From Basidiobolus meristosporus CBS 931.73 (Eukaryota; Basidiobolomycota; Basidiobolomycetes; Basidiobolales; Basidiobolaceae): DNA of 64,000 bases. The stretch covers positions 124,001 to 188,000 of the forward strand of contig MCFE01000018.1 of the NCBI GenBank assembly GCA_002104905.1, given 5' to 3'. Numbering within the stretch: position 1 is the first letter of the stretch; each line of letters opens with the position of its first letter. Below, one piece after another: positions 9,784-21,872 of this stretch. A program made the translations under genes and the position numbers. Under the pieces are notes generated by a model. The model had not been told where the DNA came from and searched no databases. It saw only the letters and a list, made by a program, of their open reading frames with translations.

Positions 9784-12700
9784 GTATTCAGATGGTTTGG
9801 GACAGATGACGTTATGGTTATAGTCACAGCCAAGAATGTTTAAATCAGAATTAGGATTGCAAGGGACATAATGCAACTAGAAATACACCAATTTTTATTG
9901 ACCTAGTGTGACAACCCGTTGGTACTCAGTTCTATCCACACGCCAAGAGCTGGCAATACTAGTTGAGTCAAAGCTGGGGCTGAAGTTCAGGATCTCCTGG
10001 CCATATTTGAATTTTTTAACAATTATCTGTACTTATAAATTTGTCAAAAGCTAGTGAGCTCTGTTGAGGCATTTATTTTAGCAGCATCACCAAGGTCTTG
10101 CAAAAGTTTAAGTAGCTTATGTGTCCTTAAGCAACACGCTCTTATATGTTTGACTTGCTTGGTCCGTGCTAAGGTATATATTGTTGCAAGAGTTTTGGAG
10201 ATATTGAAAGTAATTGGGAGAACAAGTAAATTATGTGGTTTCACCTAATCATTAATTGAATGTAAAAGTGGTATTTATATTTTTATAAAGCCTTGGCAGA
10301 GTAAATACACAGAATATGCTTAAGAAGGTCTCAAGAACACGTGTGCAAATTATGGGTCTGTTTGGACAATTTGTCAACTTTTCATGTCCTGGATACCTGA
10401 TATTATGGTGAAGTATTTCAAGTAAACCCTGCGAACGAATCTAGGCAGAATTCTCTAAGATTTTAGATTATGATCTAAGTAACTAAGTCAAGTGAATATT
10501 TAGGTGTAATTACGAAATTTACAACAAAAGGCTGCTCACTTGTTTATACTAGGACATATCTCACAAATAACCTAAATGTTCTTTCATATCTCAGCTTGCA
10601 ACCAACAATAGATCATTATTAATATATAGAGCTGAAGTAAAACCAGGAAAACAACAAGTATTGCTTTGAGAGAACTATTACAGACACTTGCTATCGTAAG
10701 AGCAATTGATTCCAAAGGATAGTAGCTACTTACATGCCTATTGCTTCAAATACCAATAACCGAGATACAATGCCAATCTACTTCCTCCGTTGATTCGTGA
10801 ACCATATTGAAACTAGGTTAACAAATATCTGTAGTTGAGGACGAATCAAGTTTGAGTTCAAATATTTGCTCATCATTGCCCGATCGATCGCTGATAGCAC
10901 ATCGCTATTAATGTACCTGGAATGCAAGGTCATACACTGAAATGGTCCACCCTTGCCTATTTAACACATCCTGATTTACCTCTTACCTCGCCTCATGGCA
11001 AGATGGATAATCAATTGACACAAATTTGCTTCGCATGGAAGTCTAAATGATCCTCCGATTTTGGTATTCTTTATCCAGGAATAGGTGTCTGTTATCTCAC
11101 TATGGACCCACACATCAACTCACCCTGAGTGTTAAACCGCATTTCATTTCGTAGACTCCACCATACAACCTTGCACTGAAAGATGACAGCGTCATGCCAG
11201 TGATTGGCAAAACCATCTACGCTTCATTGTCGTTATTCGCCTCCGTAAGAATACTCCAGAAACCATGGCGATTCGATTCTAATTTGATCCCTAGAATTGT
11301 GATTGATTTGAACCGCACTCCTGAGGCTTGGAGATGCTCTCCTCGTGTCTATTCGGATCCGTTTCGGATTCTAATCCCGAAGAAAACTGCGTAGACCCAG
11401 TATGTACAATAGGTCCACAGGTCTGCGTGTCATGGACAGTGGTACTGAGCTGCGTAGCACCGTCTTCGGAACGATCAGGAACTTTTACCGCAGAGTCGAC
11501 CACAATCTACATCATAGCATGTGTTGAAATGGGAATGCATTTATGATTTATGGCGAGTCAGAAATGGTCATCACACTCGATGCAAATTCCCAGCACCATC
11601 GTGAGGTGAGGAAAACCTCGAAATTATATTGTATGTTTCTCGGCAGATCCACAAGATGATCGAATAATTCAGCGGAGAAGAAATAATTTGCATCAATCCA
11701 ATTGGTCACTGATGAGGGAATGGTGCGTCACAAAACCATATATAGAACATTTCGTGCCTTTCAAAGCGTTGGGGAATTTCACCAGAGTAGAATTAAACTA
11801 AATCCACTCCCCGTATTACTCAACAGTCCTGAATTGTGGGTTTGGTGCTACGTTTGTTCTGAATTGGTAACCGGTTGCGATTGCCATGATCCATTTCGAG
11901 GTTTCGAGCTCCTGTGATGTAATGCTGTGCTACAAAGAATGGACGCTATACAGTTTGGAATGTAATGTGATTATCGAACCTGATCACTTCCATTTGGTAG
12001 CTAAAAAAGCAAGTTATGAATCCGGATCGAGTATTCATTGTGCCAATTTTACCGGTCTACAACTTCTCGGGTCGCACGACGTTCTGAAAAATCATGCCAG
12101 TTTTCAATTTGTTGAACAGCACTCACAGATTCATGCCATGATTTCAGATGCTAGCTGCATAGCGGAAAAACATAACAACGATATCTCACTTTCATTCTAG
12201 TTCAAAATCCACCATTGTGGCATCAGGTATCTTAGAAACTACCAAGATCTTGGGAAGGAAACCAGATCGATCTAGAGAAGCATGAGGTTCATCTATGCAG
12301 CCCATTCAATCCCAGGTGGCACAGTGAATCTGGTGTTATTCCACTGCTCTACCACCCGCTGGGAGTCACCGATTCATGGCTCACTTGCGACTGTAGTGCA
12401 TATTTTCAGCTGTATGGTGGCTGTTGGATTGGTTTGCACGAGATTTCCACTTGATTGTCCTGGTGGCTACTGGGAATTTCCCACCCATTTAAAGGCATTC
12501 AACCTTTCCAAGCGGCTTCCCAGGACCTTTTTCAAACCATTGTTGTACAAACGCTCTATCTCAACCCATACCAACTGGTGAAAAGTGCACCTCCGATAAT
12601 TCCAAATCACTTCCAGGCCCCCGAGTCTACTTTCAAACGTTGCACCGTTATACCTAGACAATATCCGTAAGTTAATTGGGTCTTTGGAATGCCTTTGTAT

Positions 12701-13354
12701 TACCTTTCTTCAGAGATGGTTCATTTTTAAGTCATCCAAAAGACTGACATACGTTCGACTTCGGTGATGGTTTTCTTGATTGAGAACACCACTACGTCGA
12801 ACCATAAATATGATGTACGTTGCAAGCATACTTATATTCCTCCGTGGTCATCGGTTCATCAGTTGGTGGCGGTGCGTGCCCGATTAGAACAAGTTGCACC
12901 TCCACAATGTGAATTCACCAATGATGAGCCGAACTTTTACGGCATTCAAATGAATCCTAGAATTATATCGCTATGACATGTCATTGGTACTGAATTGCCC
13001 TGATGATTTGGTGGTCTTTCAGCCGGTACCACTTGCCAACAGTCAGTAACATTGGGTTCAGCCAATGCTGTCACAAACAGATAGCCTTGTACGAACGTAA
13101 CCAGTACTTCATGTGAAGCAATTTTTGTTATCTCTTATACAGATTGCATTGCCCTTCTACAGGTGCTCATGAGAATTACTTGATTGGGAAGTCCAAATCA
13201 TACCAGATTCTTTTGGTGTTCATGAGACATTTGTATTTGGCAAATCCATTCCATGGAGGATTTTCTAAACGAACCGACCGCGAATGCAAGATTCCCTATA
13301 TTTGCACTCAGTCGTGAGATGAATACGACGAAGGATTCCTTTTTCCGTGTCTCC
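9784..13354. other. Gene-poor region between GT31 copies A and B
   Basis: Contains a solo LTR (10182-10526). Open frames at 11886-12200 (104 codons) and 12455-12670 (71 codons; QPFQAASQDLFQTIVVQTLY, ending just before a GTAAGT) might be gene or exon relics, but I recognise no family. 12764-13350 shares short homologies with the upstream regions of copies A and C. Confidence 0.5.
10182..10526 (-). mobile_element. Solo LTR of the copia-like family
   Basis: 345 bp bounded by TGTTG...CAACA, matching the LTRs at 20420, 21873, 43591 and 49111 along its length. Strand follows the sense of the full element. No convincing 5-bp target duplication, so the insertion is old or rearranged. Confidence 0.75.
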
Positions 13355-14426
13355 ATGAGATTCGCCCTGAAGTTTAAGCATCTCTGCTACGCAGCACTCC
13401 TGCTGCTGATATTCATTGCAACCTCGATATCCTTCTTCAGTTTTCTTCCGGGACAGCACATCCAGCTCTTCCAGCATGTCAGGTATTCATGCGACCTATA
13501 TGGCCACCACCAGCTCGTTGGCTAACTTTTTGATGAGTGAAGGCCCAGCAAGAAGCTGGTGATATTCTTACTCACCTCCATGAACACATTACCGACCAGG
13601 GGCAAGGATGTGTCCTTGACTTGGGGTAAACGGGCAAAGGAGTATAGGGAGTCGGGTAGCTCCGTGTCGCCAGTAGATGTGATGTTTTCGGAGTCGGCGG
13701 ACACATCGAAATACGGGCTGCCTCATCTGCCGTTGCCCGACGTGGGTTACTCCGAGTTGTATAAGAAAACATTCTCAACATTTCACTATCTATACGAGCA
13801 CCACCTGAACGACTATGAGTGGTTTATGAAGGTCAGTGGATATGATATTCACATTCATGTTAACTTGGTACTTATCGATCAAGCTGTAGGCGGACGATGA
13901 TACGTTTGTGAAGGTTCACACTCTAATGTCCTTGCTAAACAATCCTAACATCAATGCAAGCGAGCCACTGCTCTTTGGTAGAACTGGTGGGTCATGGTGT
14001 TGGGGTGGATCAGGTAAGTGCAGCAATTGCTGTACAAGGGGTCATTCTTTGGTACTCACTACCAATCTAGGGTATATCATCAACCGCCGGATGCTCAGTC
14101 TCGTAGGGCCATATCTCCCCTACTGCCTGAAAAACGAGAAATATGTTGGCCCAGAAGACGTCATGTTTGGTGAATGTGTCAAGTACGCACTGAGCCAAGC
14201 ACTCCCTGACTATCAAAGCCCTGGATGTCAGAACATCCTAGATGGGAATGGCCATGAGTTCTTTGCTATATCCTCGGATGATGTTCTTTGGGAACACCTC
14301 GACGATCCACAATATACATTCAACATCCCTTACAGTGATAGTTACGAATGGTCCTTTGGTAAAGCAGTTACCCTCCATTCGGTCAAGGGCTCTTTGATGT
14401 ACAAGCTCAATGAGCGCTATAGATAA
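13355..14426 (+). CDS. GT31 glycosyltransferase copy B (core-1 beta-1,3-galactosyltransferase-like)
   Basis: Exons 13355-13482, 13543-13831, 13890-14013 and 14071-14426 give 298 residues, identical in architecture to copy A. Signal anchor about residues 12-32 (LLLLIFIATSISFF). The same LTWGK, ADDDTFV, GGSWCWGG and GPEDVMFGEC blocks are present; the third exon ends in GGSG where A and C have GGPG. Long tracts of exons 2, 3 and 4 are nearly identical to copy A while introns 2 and 3 and a segment of exon 4 (about 14232-14310) differ strongly, the pattern of patchy gene conversion. Donors of introns 2 (GTCAGT) and 3 (GTAAGT) are better than those of copy A. Probably a Golgi protein glycosylation enzyme; acceptor unknown. 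Confidence 0.85.
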
Positions 14427-14556
14427 GCCGCTCCCTCCCACATCTAAAGGATGTGGATGGATTGGTCGCACACTGCTTTCCCTTGTTTTTAACGAATTTC
14501 ACAACTACTTGTCTAATATATCGCACAGATGAATTTGAGCATCATTAATCATGTAC

Positions 14557-14562
14557 AATAAA
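14557..14562 (+). terminator. AATAAA signal after GT31 copy B
   Basis: AATAAA in the same conserved ATCATTAATCATGTACAATA context as after copy A. Confidence 0.6.
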
Positions 14563-14579
14563 GTACTCATCCGTTAGTG

Positions 14580-14760
14580 GATGGAGCGGGAGCAAGGATG
14601 TGTCCTTGACTTGAGGCAAACGGGCAAAGGAGAACAGGGAGTCGGGTAGCTCCGTGTCGCCAGTGGATATGGCATCTACATTCATGTTGGATTAATATTT
14701 CCGGGTGAAACTTTAAACCGACGACATCCGTAAAGATTCACGCTCTAGTCCGTCTTGTTA
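14580..14760 (+). pseudogene. Decayed fourth GT31 fragment
   Basis: Starts just after copy B. About 95 bp match exon 2 (GCAAGGATGTGTCCTTGACT onward) but with TGA in place of the TGG codon of LTWG; the rest of exon 2 is deleted, followed by sequence like intron 2 and a damaged start of exon 3 (the DDD region followed by a TAA). It cannot encode an enzyme and shows the family was once larger or locally tandem. Confidence 0.8.
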
Positions 14761-15455
14761 GAGCGGGTTGACAGCATGACGTTTCCCGTCCAGTTTACCC
14801 GCTTTTCCGCAACGAATTGCGCTGCTTCCTCACTTGTACCATCCCACAGGTGAATCATTCAGGCATTCCAATTCATGTTTGATAAAGCCCTCATTTGTCG
14901 AGTGGCTTGGTATGACCAGTGTCTTGGCGGCGGGGGTGCAGGTCACACATTGTACAACTCTAATTAACATCTAGAATGATAGAATCTGATTGCGACCGTG
15001 AAAATCCATTAACTAGATTGTGGTGCCTCGTTGTGCAATGCTGGTTACGTTTGTCAAATAATCTGGTACAGTGCCTAATCTACTCATACACAGCTAATTA
15101 ATAGTTCACAGATTTTTGATGTGATTCAGTTGTAACATATTGACTAATTCTTTAAATCAGTAATGCGCTCTAAGTGACATAATTATAATAATGACAATCT
15201 TTACTAAATAACCCAATCTCTGAATACAACTCAACGTCTATAGTATGTTAAAAACACATACTTAATATAGCATATTTTTAAAAACATGTGTTGGAAGATT
15301 TTGAGGAGTATTGGTAGTTATCTGGAGAACTATAAGACGTGATTGATATACCTTATAAAGCTCGAATATTTAGGATAAGAATACTTTGAAGTAACTACAA
15401 CAATGTAAGCCAAATGACACGAATGTTATGAGTAGGGCATTGGGTAAAGATGTTC
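14761..15455. other. Intergenic, nothing recognised
   Basis: AT-rich sequence without a supported gene between the GT31 relic and the copia-like LTR cluster. Confidence 0.5.
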
Positions 15456-15620
15456 TGTTGTACGAGTTTTGGAGATATTGGAGGTGATTAGGAGCACAGG
15501 TTGACTATGTGATTTTCCTTATTGATCTATTGAATACAAAGGTGGTATATATACTATTACATAATGTTGGCAAAACAAATACATAGGGTATGTTTAGGAA
15601 GGTCCCAAGAACATACATGT
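15456..15620 (-). mobile_element. Truncated copia-like LTR
   Basis: Starts TGTTGTACGAGTTTTGG and follows the family consensus for about 165 bp, then breaks at the edge of an oppositely oriented LTR. Confidence 0.7.
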
Positions 15621-15626
15621 ATATAT

Positions 15627-15969
15627 TGTAAATTTTGTAATTACACCTAAATATTCCCTTAACATAGTCAGTTAGATTATTACCTACAAATCTTAGAGAA
15701 TTGTGACTTAATTTGTTGTTGGGATTTACTTGGATTATTTTCACCAAAATATCAGGCACCCAAGACATGCAATTTTGATCAGTTGCCCTAACAGCTCCAA
15801 ACTTTGCACAAATATTGTTGGGACTCTCCTAAACATATTTTAAGTGCTTGTTTTGCAAAGATCATGTAAAAGCACAAAAACCACTTTTACATTCTGCTTA
15901 TCATTCAGTGTGAACCACATAATCTACTTTTCTCCCAATCACTTCCAATATCTCCAAACTCTTACAACA
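15627..15969 (+). mobile_element. 5' LTR of a plus-strand copia-like fragment
   Basis: Sense-orientation LTR (TGTAAATTTT...CTTACAACA), directly followed by a primer-binding-site-like stretch and gag sequence at 15970, as expected for a 5' LTR. Confidence 0.75.
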
Positions 15970-16392
15970 GGCTATGAGCCCCAAGCTGTCACCCTCTGCA
16001 ATGTCCACTACTGCTATTACATGAACCTTTTGCCCTGCTGAATAGTTGGATAGGTTTAACTACCAAGTCTGGAAGGTAAAGATGAGGATGCTGCTACAGG
16101 AAAGAGGCCCTTGGTATATTGCTATGGGAAAAGAATGCCCTCCTAAAGGCATAGGAGAATGGGCCTTAAAACTCCAGAAGAAAGAACAAAGTGCCTATAA
16201 ATGCATTAGCCTTGATGCTAAGGACAAAATGCTAATTCAATGCTCAAGAGCAAAAATAGCAAAGAATGCCTGAAAGGCATTAAAGACACCTGTCAGTCAT
16301 GTTCAGCTGCTAAGAAAATGTTTCTTAGACAAGGATTCTTTACTACAAAGATGCTGCTAGCACAAGAAATGAAATATCTAGCTAACAGAATT
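15970..16392 (+). pseudogene. Copia-like gag N-terminal fragment
   Basis: Reads through the gag start region: YQVWKVKMRMLLQERGPWYI and onward to a KALKDTC-like stretch, with a TGA replacing a Trp codon near 16271 and no pol following. Truncated by the LTR beginning at 16393. Confidence 0.75.
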
Positions 16393-16775
16393 GTTGTATG
16401 AATCTTGGAGATACTGGAAGTGAATGGGAGGATAAGTGGACTATGTAGTTTTCACTTAATGATTTATTGGATGTCAAAGTAGTATTTATACTTTTAGATG
16501 GTTTTGGCATTACAAACACATAGAATAGATCAAGGAAGGTCCCAGGAGCATGTGTGCTAAGTTTGGGGCTGTTTGGATAACTTTGAGAACTTTCATGTTC
16601 ACATAGCACTCCCACTCAGCTAAATGTTCATACTGACTAGTCCTAACTTTGACCTAAGATATTCAAACTTGTCTCTAGCTAATGGTTTGCTAAATATGTC
16701 TGCAACCATTTCATCTGATGGACAGTAAACTAAGCTAATTAAGTTAATCTCTATAGCTTTATGTATGAAATGATG

Positions 16776-17412
16776 TCAAATATCTATGTGCTTAGTTCTA
16801 GCATGAAAAGTTGGATTTCTACCCAATTGTATACATCCTTGATTATCTTCAAATAAAGTAATAGATGTATTTTGAAATAGTCCTAAATCTGTAAAAAGCT
16901 TTCTTAGCCACATTGCTTCTTTTGTAGCTTCACAGGCTGCTATATACTCTGCCTCTGTGGTAGAAAGTGCTATGGTTGGTTGCTTTCTTGAATTCCACAA
17001 GATTGCTCCTTTACACTAAAGAAAGGTGTATCTTGTGGTGGATCTTCTGTCTTCCAAATTTTGTTCCCCAATCAGCATCAGAGTATCCCACAAGATCCTG
17101 TTCTGAATCCTTACCAGTGTATCTTAAGCAGATATCAGCAGTTCCTTTCAGGTATCTAAAAATCCGCTTAACTGCTGCTATATGATCAGATCCATGGTAC
17201 TGATTATGTTGGCTGGCAACTCCCACTGAATATGAGATACCTAGACATGTTCCAAGCATGATATATATCAGACTGCCAACCACAGATTGATAAGGAAAAT
17301 CAGGGCTTTCAGATGACAACAAGCTCTCTTGATTTGATTGAGTTTTGACCAAGTTAAGGTTTGTCTCCATTGGGGTAGGTGCTGGTTTACAGTCTTCCAT
17401 TTGGTACTTCAT
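16776..17412 (-). pseudogene. Copia-like RNase H region
   Basis: Two frames, 17412-17011 and 17000-16776, joined by a frameshift. Contains SVVGSLIYIMLGTCLGISYS, DLVGYSDADWG, then QPTIALSTTEAEYIAACEAT and ARTKHIDI, the typical copia RNase H and 3' pol motifs. Confidence 0.85.
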
Positions 17413-17487
17413 TAGTATATCTTGAATATACTTGGATTGGCTTAGGGTAATAGTCTGGGTACTTCTGTCTATGGAGAACTTAATCCC

Positions 17488-17892
17488 TTAGTAGTAACTG
17501 AGTTCTCCTAGATTGGACTTCTTGAACTCCTTAGATAGGCTGGATTTTGTCTCTTCCAATGTTGCTAGGTTATAGGCAGGTATAGTAAGATCATCCATAT
17601 ATAGATCTATTAGAACTGGATTTGCTCTATCTAGCTTACAGTATATACTGTTGTCAGCATTACTCCTTTTGAAACTCAAAGATTCCAAATAAGAGTCTAT
17701 CTTGCAATTCCAGGCTCTTGGTGATTGTTTGAGACCATATAGTGACTTTCTAAGCTTGCAGACCAAATGGGGGTTATCCTGGTCAGCAAGCCCATCAGGC
17801 TGGTCCATATACACATTCTCATCAAGTTCTCCATTCAAAAATGCAGTTTTTATATTGATTTGATGAATAAAAAAACTTACAATTGGCTGCAA
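17488..17892 (-). pseudogene. Copia-like reverse transcriptase region
   Basis: Contains [18 protein letters not shown] (the usual Asp of DVKTAF is Asn), KSLYGLKQSPRAW and the catalytic LYMDDL box. Upstream pol to about 18430 is out of frame. The enzyme would be incomplete and lacks the first catalytic Asp. Confidence 0.85.
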
Positions 17893-18433
17893 TAGCCAAT
17901 ATTAATCTGATGGAATTAAACTTGGCTACTGGTGAAAAGGTCTCAGTATAGTCAAGTCCTTTTATTTGGGAGTATTCTTTGGCCATAAGTCTTGCATTGT
18001 ATTGTTCAATTGTACCATCAGCCTTATATTTTTCTTAATAACCATTGGCATCCAACTGATTTTTGGTTGATTGATAATTTGACTAAGTCCCAAGTTTAAT
18101 TTTCCATCAGGGTCTGATATTCCTCAGTCAATGCATATCTCCAAAGCTTTGTCTGAGGGCTATTTAGGGCCTCTTTTACAGTCTGGGGTTCATCAATATG
18201 GACTGCATAGACATAGGCTAAGTTTGTACCCTCATTGATATAGTTCAGATTTTGTCATCATTTGATGTCATTTTTTGTGAAAGTTTTGAATTTTCATCAA
18301 ACAACACATCTCTGGACTTGATTAGCTTCTTTGCTCTGGTATTGTAGAGCTTGTATGCTTTACTCTCATTGCAGTAGCCCAAGAATATGCATTTTACACT
18401 TTTTGGCTCAAATTTTGACTGAAATCTGGGCAG

Positions 18434-19156
18434 TTACTTGGCATATGCTGTACACCCAAATATTCTTAGATGTTCTTCACTTGGTATGTATCTATGCCAT
18501 GCTTGAAATGGAGTAGAATCACAAAGTACTCTGATATAACTCCTATTTTTAAGGTATACAGCTGTGGCAATTGATTCCACCCAAAAATCATAGGATAATT
18601 TTTGATCATGGATCATAGATCTTGCCATATCAATTATTGATCTATTTGCATGTTCTGTTACTTCATTTTGCTGTGGGCAGTATGGTACAGTAGTCTCTTG
18701 CTTTATCCCATGAATTTTGCAGAAGTGGATGAAGAGTTTTGAGGTATATTTTCCACCATAGTAAGAGTGTATTTTCTTGATTTTTTCACCAGTTTCTCTC
18801 TCCACTATGGCTTTAAACTCCCTGAACTTATACAGAGCTTCTTCCTTTCTCTCCATGTAGTAGACACACATGTATCTTGTATAATCATCAATAAAAGTGA
18901 TTAAAAACTTCATCCCACCTAGGGATAGATTTTGCATAGGTCCACAAAGATCTGAGTGTATTAAATCTAATTTTTTCTTAGTTTTGATTAACCCAGAGCT
19001 CTTGAACAGTTGTATGGCTTGTTTCCCATATATGCAGGCTTCACAGTGCTCCAAATTAGCTGGGGGATCAATATTTATTCTGGAAATTAGCTGATCCTTG
19101 ATCATTTTGCACAAATAATCAAAATTGATGTGCCTAAATCTCCTGTGCCAAAGCAT
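18434..19156 (-). pseudogene. Copia-like integrase region
   Basis: Begins with a GAG-pre-integrase zinc site (WHRRFRHIN...CEACIYGKQ), followed by the integrase core: first Asp in HSDLCGPM, second position changed to Tyr in HSYYGGKYTS (normally SDNGGEY), and the Glu region as QQNEVTEHANRSI. Loss of the second acidic residue indicates a dead enzyme. Confidence 0.85.
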
Positions 19157-19179
19157 TGGTGTTTCTTCATTTAAGTTAG

Positions 19180-20019
19180 TTATATTGGCTCCAGATATGA
19201 TGGAATATAAGTTAACTTGTATAGATTCTGATCTCTGCTACCCAAAGCAATATGGGCACCATTTTGATCAGTGATCTTGCATCCAGAATTGTCTAAGCTG
19301 AAACTGAGTCCTTCTGCAGTGGCCTTGCTTACAGATAGTAGGTTCTTGGCTATTTCTGGTTCATAGAGTACTTCTTTAAATGTCAGTGTATGGCTTCCTT
19401 CACTGCTTCTAAGGTTTACTTGGATAGTTCCTTTTCCCACTGCATCAAGTGTTCTATTGTCACCAATGAAAACCTTCTTAATTGGAATTTCTTGATATTG
19501 AGTTAAAAATTCTTTTTGGTGAGTAAAGTGTTGAGATGGTCCAAAGCCAATGTACCACATCTGAGAATCCTTGTTTGTGGTCATATTTGGTTGAGTTATG
19601 AACAGTGTATCCTCAGTTGTTGCAGTATTATAATATTCAGGCTTCTTTTGCAAATTATATCTCTTTTTGGGACACCGGTCTGATGTGTGTACTTTCTGTT
19701 TGCAGTAGTTGCAAAACAGGTTGCTATTGCCTTTGTAAGGTCTTGGGTAACTTCTTTGTTGGCTATCATTGCTTATTGAAGCATTTTCTTCTTCCTTCTT
19801 ATTGGCACTTGATTTTCTTAATTCTTCATCCAGGAGCCTTCCATATATGTAATTTAAGGTCAAATCTTTAGTTCTGGACTCTAGGGCTGATACAAGGCCC
19901 TGAAACTCATCTGTCAGGCTATTCAGGATGGTTACTATCACATCCTCATCAGTAGTTGGTACACCTAGAGATTCCATCTCATCTACCAGCAGGGTATTTC
20001 TGTTGATTAGATTTTTCAT
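19180..20019 (-). pseudogene. Copia-like gag-protease region
   Basis: 279 open codons. A CCHC zinc knuckle (CNYCKQKVHTSDRC) is followed by the protease, where the active-site Asp-Ser/Thr-Gly is GFG (WYIGFGPSQHFT), so the catalytic Asp is lost. The N-terminal part of gag (20030-20390) is out of frame. Confidence 0.85.
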
Positions 20020-20419
20020 TTCTGCTCATGGCTGCATCTTTGTTGTAAAGAATTTTTGTCTAAGATACATTTTGTTAGCAGCTGAACATGACTGGTAGGT
20101 GTCTTCTAATGCCTTCCAGGCATTCTTTGCTGTTTTTGCTTGTCAGCATTGGATTAGAAATTTGTCTTTAATATTAAGGCAAATGCAGTTAAAGGCACTT
20201 TGTTCTTTCTTCTTCTACTTTAAGGCTTCCTCTCCCACACTTTTTGGAGGGCATTCTTCTCCCATGACAATATCCCAAAGGCCTCTTTCTTGTAGCAGCA
20301 TCTTCACCTTCACCTCCCACACTTAGTAGTTAGATCCATCCAACTTCTCAGCAGAGGGATAAATTCCAGTAATAGTAGTAGTAGACATTGCAGAGAGTGA
20401 CAGCTTGGTGCTGATAACC

Positions 20420-20766
20420 TGTTGTAAGAGTCTTGGAGATATTAGAAGTGACTGTGAGGACAAGTAGATTATGTGGTTTTCACTTAATCATTTATTGAAT
20501 GTAAAAGTAGTATTTATACTTTTAATTGGTCCTGGCATAGATAACATGTAGAATAGGTTAAGGAAGGTCTCAAGAGCATGTGTGCAAAGTTTAGGGCTGC
20601 TTGGACAAGTTTTAGAACTTTCATGTTCTGGGCACCTGGTATTTTGATAAAAATATTCCAAGTAAATCCCAACAAGGTATTTCTTCAGTATTCTCTAGGA
20701 TTTCAGGGTAATAATCTCAGTGACTAAGTTAGGTGATTATTTAGGAGGAATTACAAATTTTTACAA
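20420..20766 (-). mobile_element. 5' LTR of the minus-strand copia-like element
   Basis: TGTTGTAAGAGTCTTGGAG...TTTTTACAA on the plus strand, about 347 bp, next to the gag leader at 20419. It ends ACAAG rather than ACAACA, where another fragment has been joined. Confidence 0.8.
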
Positions 20767-21400
20767 GATTACCCCACTGGTGGATCAGATGGAATCTGTG
20801 GGTGTACCAACTACTGATGAGGGTGTGCTAGTTACCATCCTGAGTAGCATGACAGACAGGCTTCAGGGCTTTGTATCAGCCATAGAGTCTAGCACTGAGG
20901 ATTTGACCTTAAATTCTAGGTATGGAAGACTCATGGATGTAGAATCAAGAAAATCCAGCACCAATAAAAAGGAAGAAGAAAGTGCTTTAATCAGCAATGA
21001 TAACCAACAATGGTGGTTCCCAGGACCCTTCAAAGGCAATAACAACTTACTTTGTAACTACTGCAAAAGGAAAGGACACACATCAGACTGGTGCCTCAAT
21101 AAGAGAGAGAGTCAGTAGAAAAAGCCTGTATATGGAAATGCTGCAACAGCTGGAGATAGACAGTTCATATCTGCACTAAACATGACAGCAAACAAGGACT
21201 CTCAGATGTGGTATACTGACTATGGAGCATCTCAAGACTTTACATAACAACAAGAACTTTTTACCCAATATTAAGAAATTCCAATCCAGAAGGTTTTCAT
21301 AGGTGACAATAGGACACTTGATGCAGAGGGAGAAGGAACTATCCAAGTAAGTCTTAGCAGCAGTGAGGGAAGCCATACACTTACCTTCAAAGATGCTGTT
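20767..21400 (+). pseudogene. Copia-like gag-protease fragment, plus strand
   Basis: Head-to-head with the minus-strand element. Reads VPTTDEGVLVTILSSMTD, the zinc knuckle CNYCKRKGHTSDWC and then, after stops, a protease start with WYTDYGASQDFT, which keeps the catalytic Asp lost in the neighbouring copy. It is therefore a different, separately decayed copy. Confidence 0.8.
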
Positions 21401-21572
21401 TTTGCTCTTCAGCATTGATCTAGCAGTTTGTCTTCGAATTAGGGTAAATGCAGTCAAAGACACTTTGTTCTTTCTTCTAGTACTTTAAGGTTTCCTCTCC
21501 CATGACAATATCCCAAAGGCCTCTTTCTTATTGCAGCATCTTCATATTCACCTTCCACACTTAGTAGTTAGT
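21401..21572 (-). pseudogene. Copia-like gag fragment, minus strand
   Basis: Abrupt switch to antisense gag sequence (TTTGTTCTTTCTTCTAGTAC and onward, matching 20160-20330), ending at an LTR. An inverted junction inside element DNA. Confidence 0.7.
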
Positions 21573-21573
21573 G

Positions 21574-21810
21574 ATGTAAGAGTCTTGAGTATATTGGAAG
21601 TGATTGGGAGGACAAGTTGATTATGTGGTTCTCACTTAATGATTTATTAAATCTAAAAGTAATATGTATACTTTGACAAGGTCTTGGCAAAACAGACATG
21701 TAGAATAGGCTTAGGAAGGTCCCAAGAACAGGTGTGCAAAGTTTGGGGCTGTTTGGACAACTTATCAATTTTCATGTTCTGGATACCTGATGTTTGGGTG
21801 AAAACATTCT
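21574..21810 (-). mobile_element. Truncated copia-like LTR
   Basis: GATGTAAGAGTCTTGAG... follows the LTR consensus for about 235 bp and then degenerates before the inserted LTR at 21873. Confidence 0.65.
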
Positions 21811-21872
21811 TGTTGCAATATTCTGAGGAGTATTGGAAGTGATGTGGATAACTAGAGGACTCAAATATTATT

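Larger units (their letters stand above)
16393..20766 (-). mobile_element. Decayed copia-like (Ty1/copia) LTR retrotransposon
   Basis: Minus-strand element with 5' LTR at 20420-20766 and a truncated 3' LTR at about 16393-16602. Internal order gag, protease, integrase, reverse transcriptase, RNase H identifies the copia superfamily. The frame is broken repeatedly (see the separate pieces), and catalytic residues of protease and integrase are replaced, so it is not autonomous. The leader after the 5' LTR begins GGTTATCAGC, resembling an initiator-Met tRNA half-site; this assignment is tentative. Confidence 0.9.
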
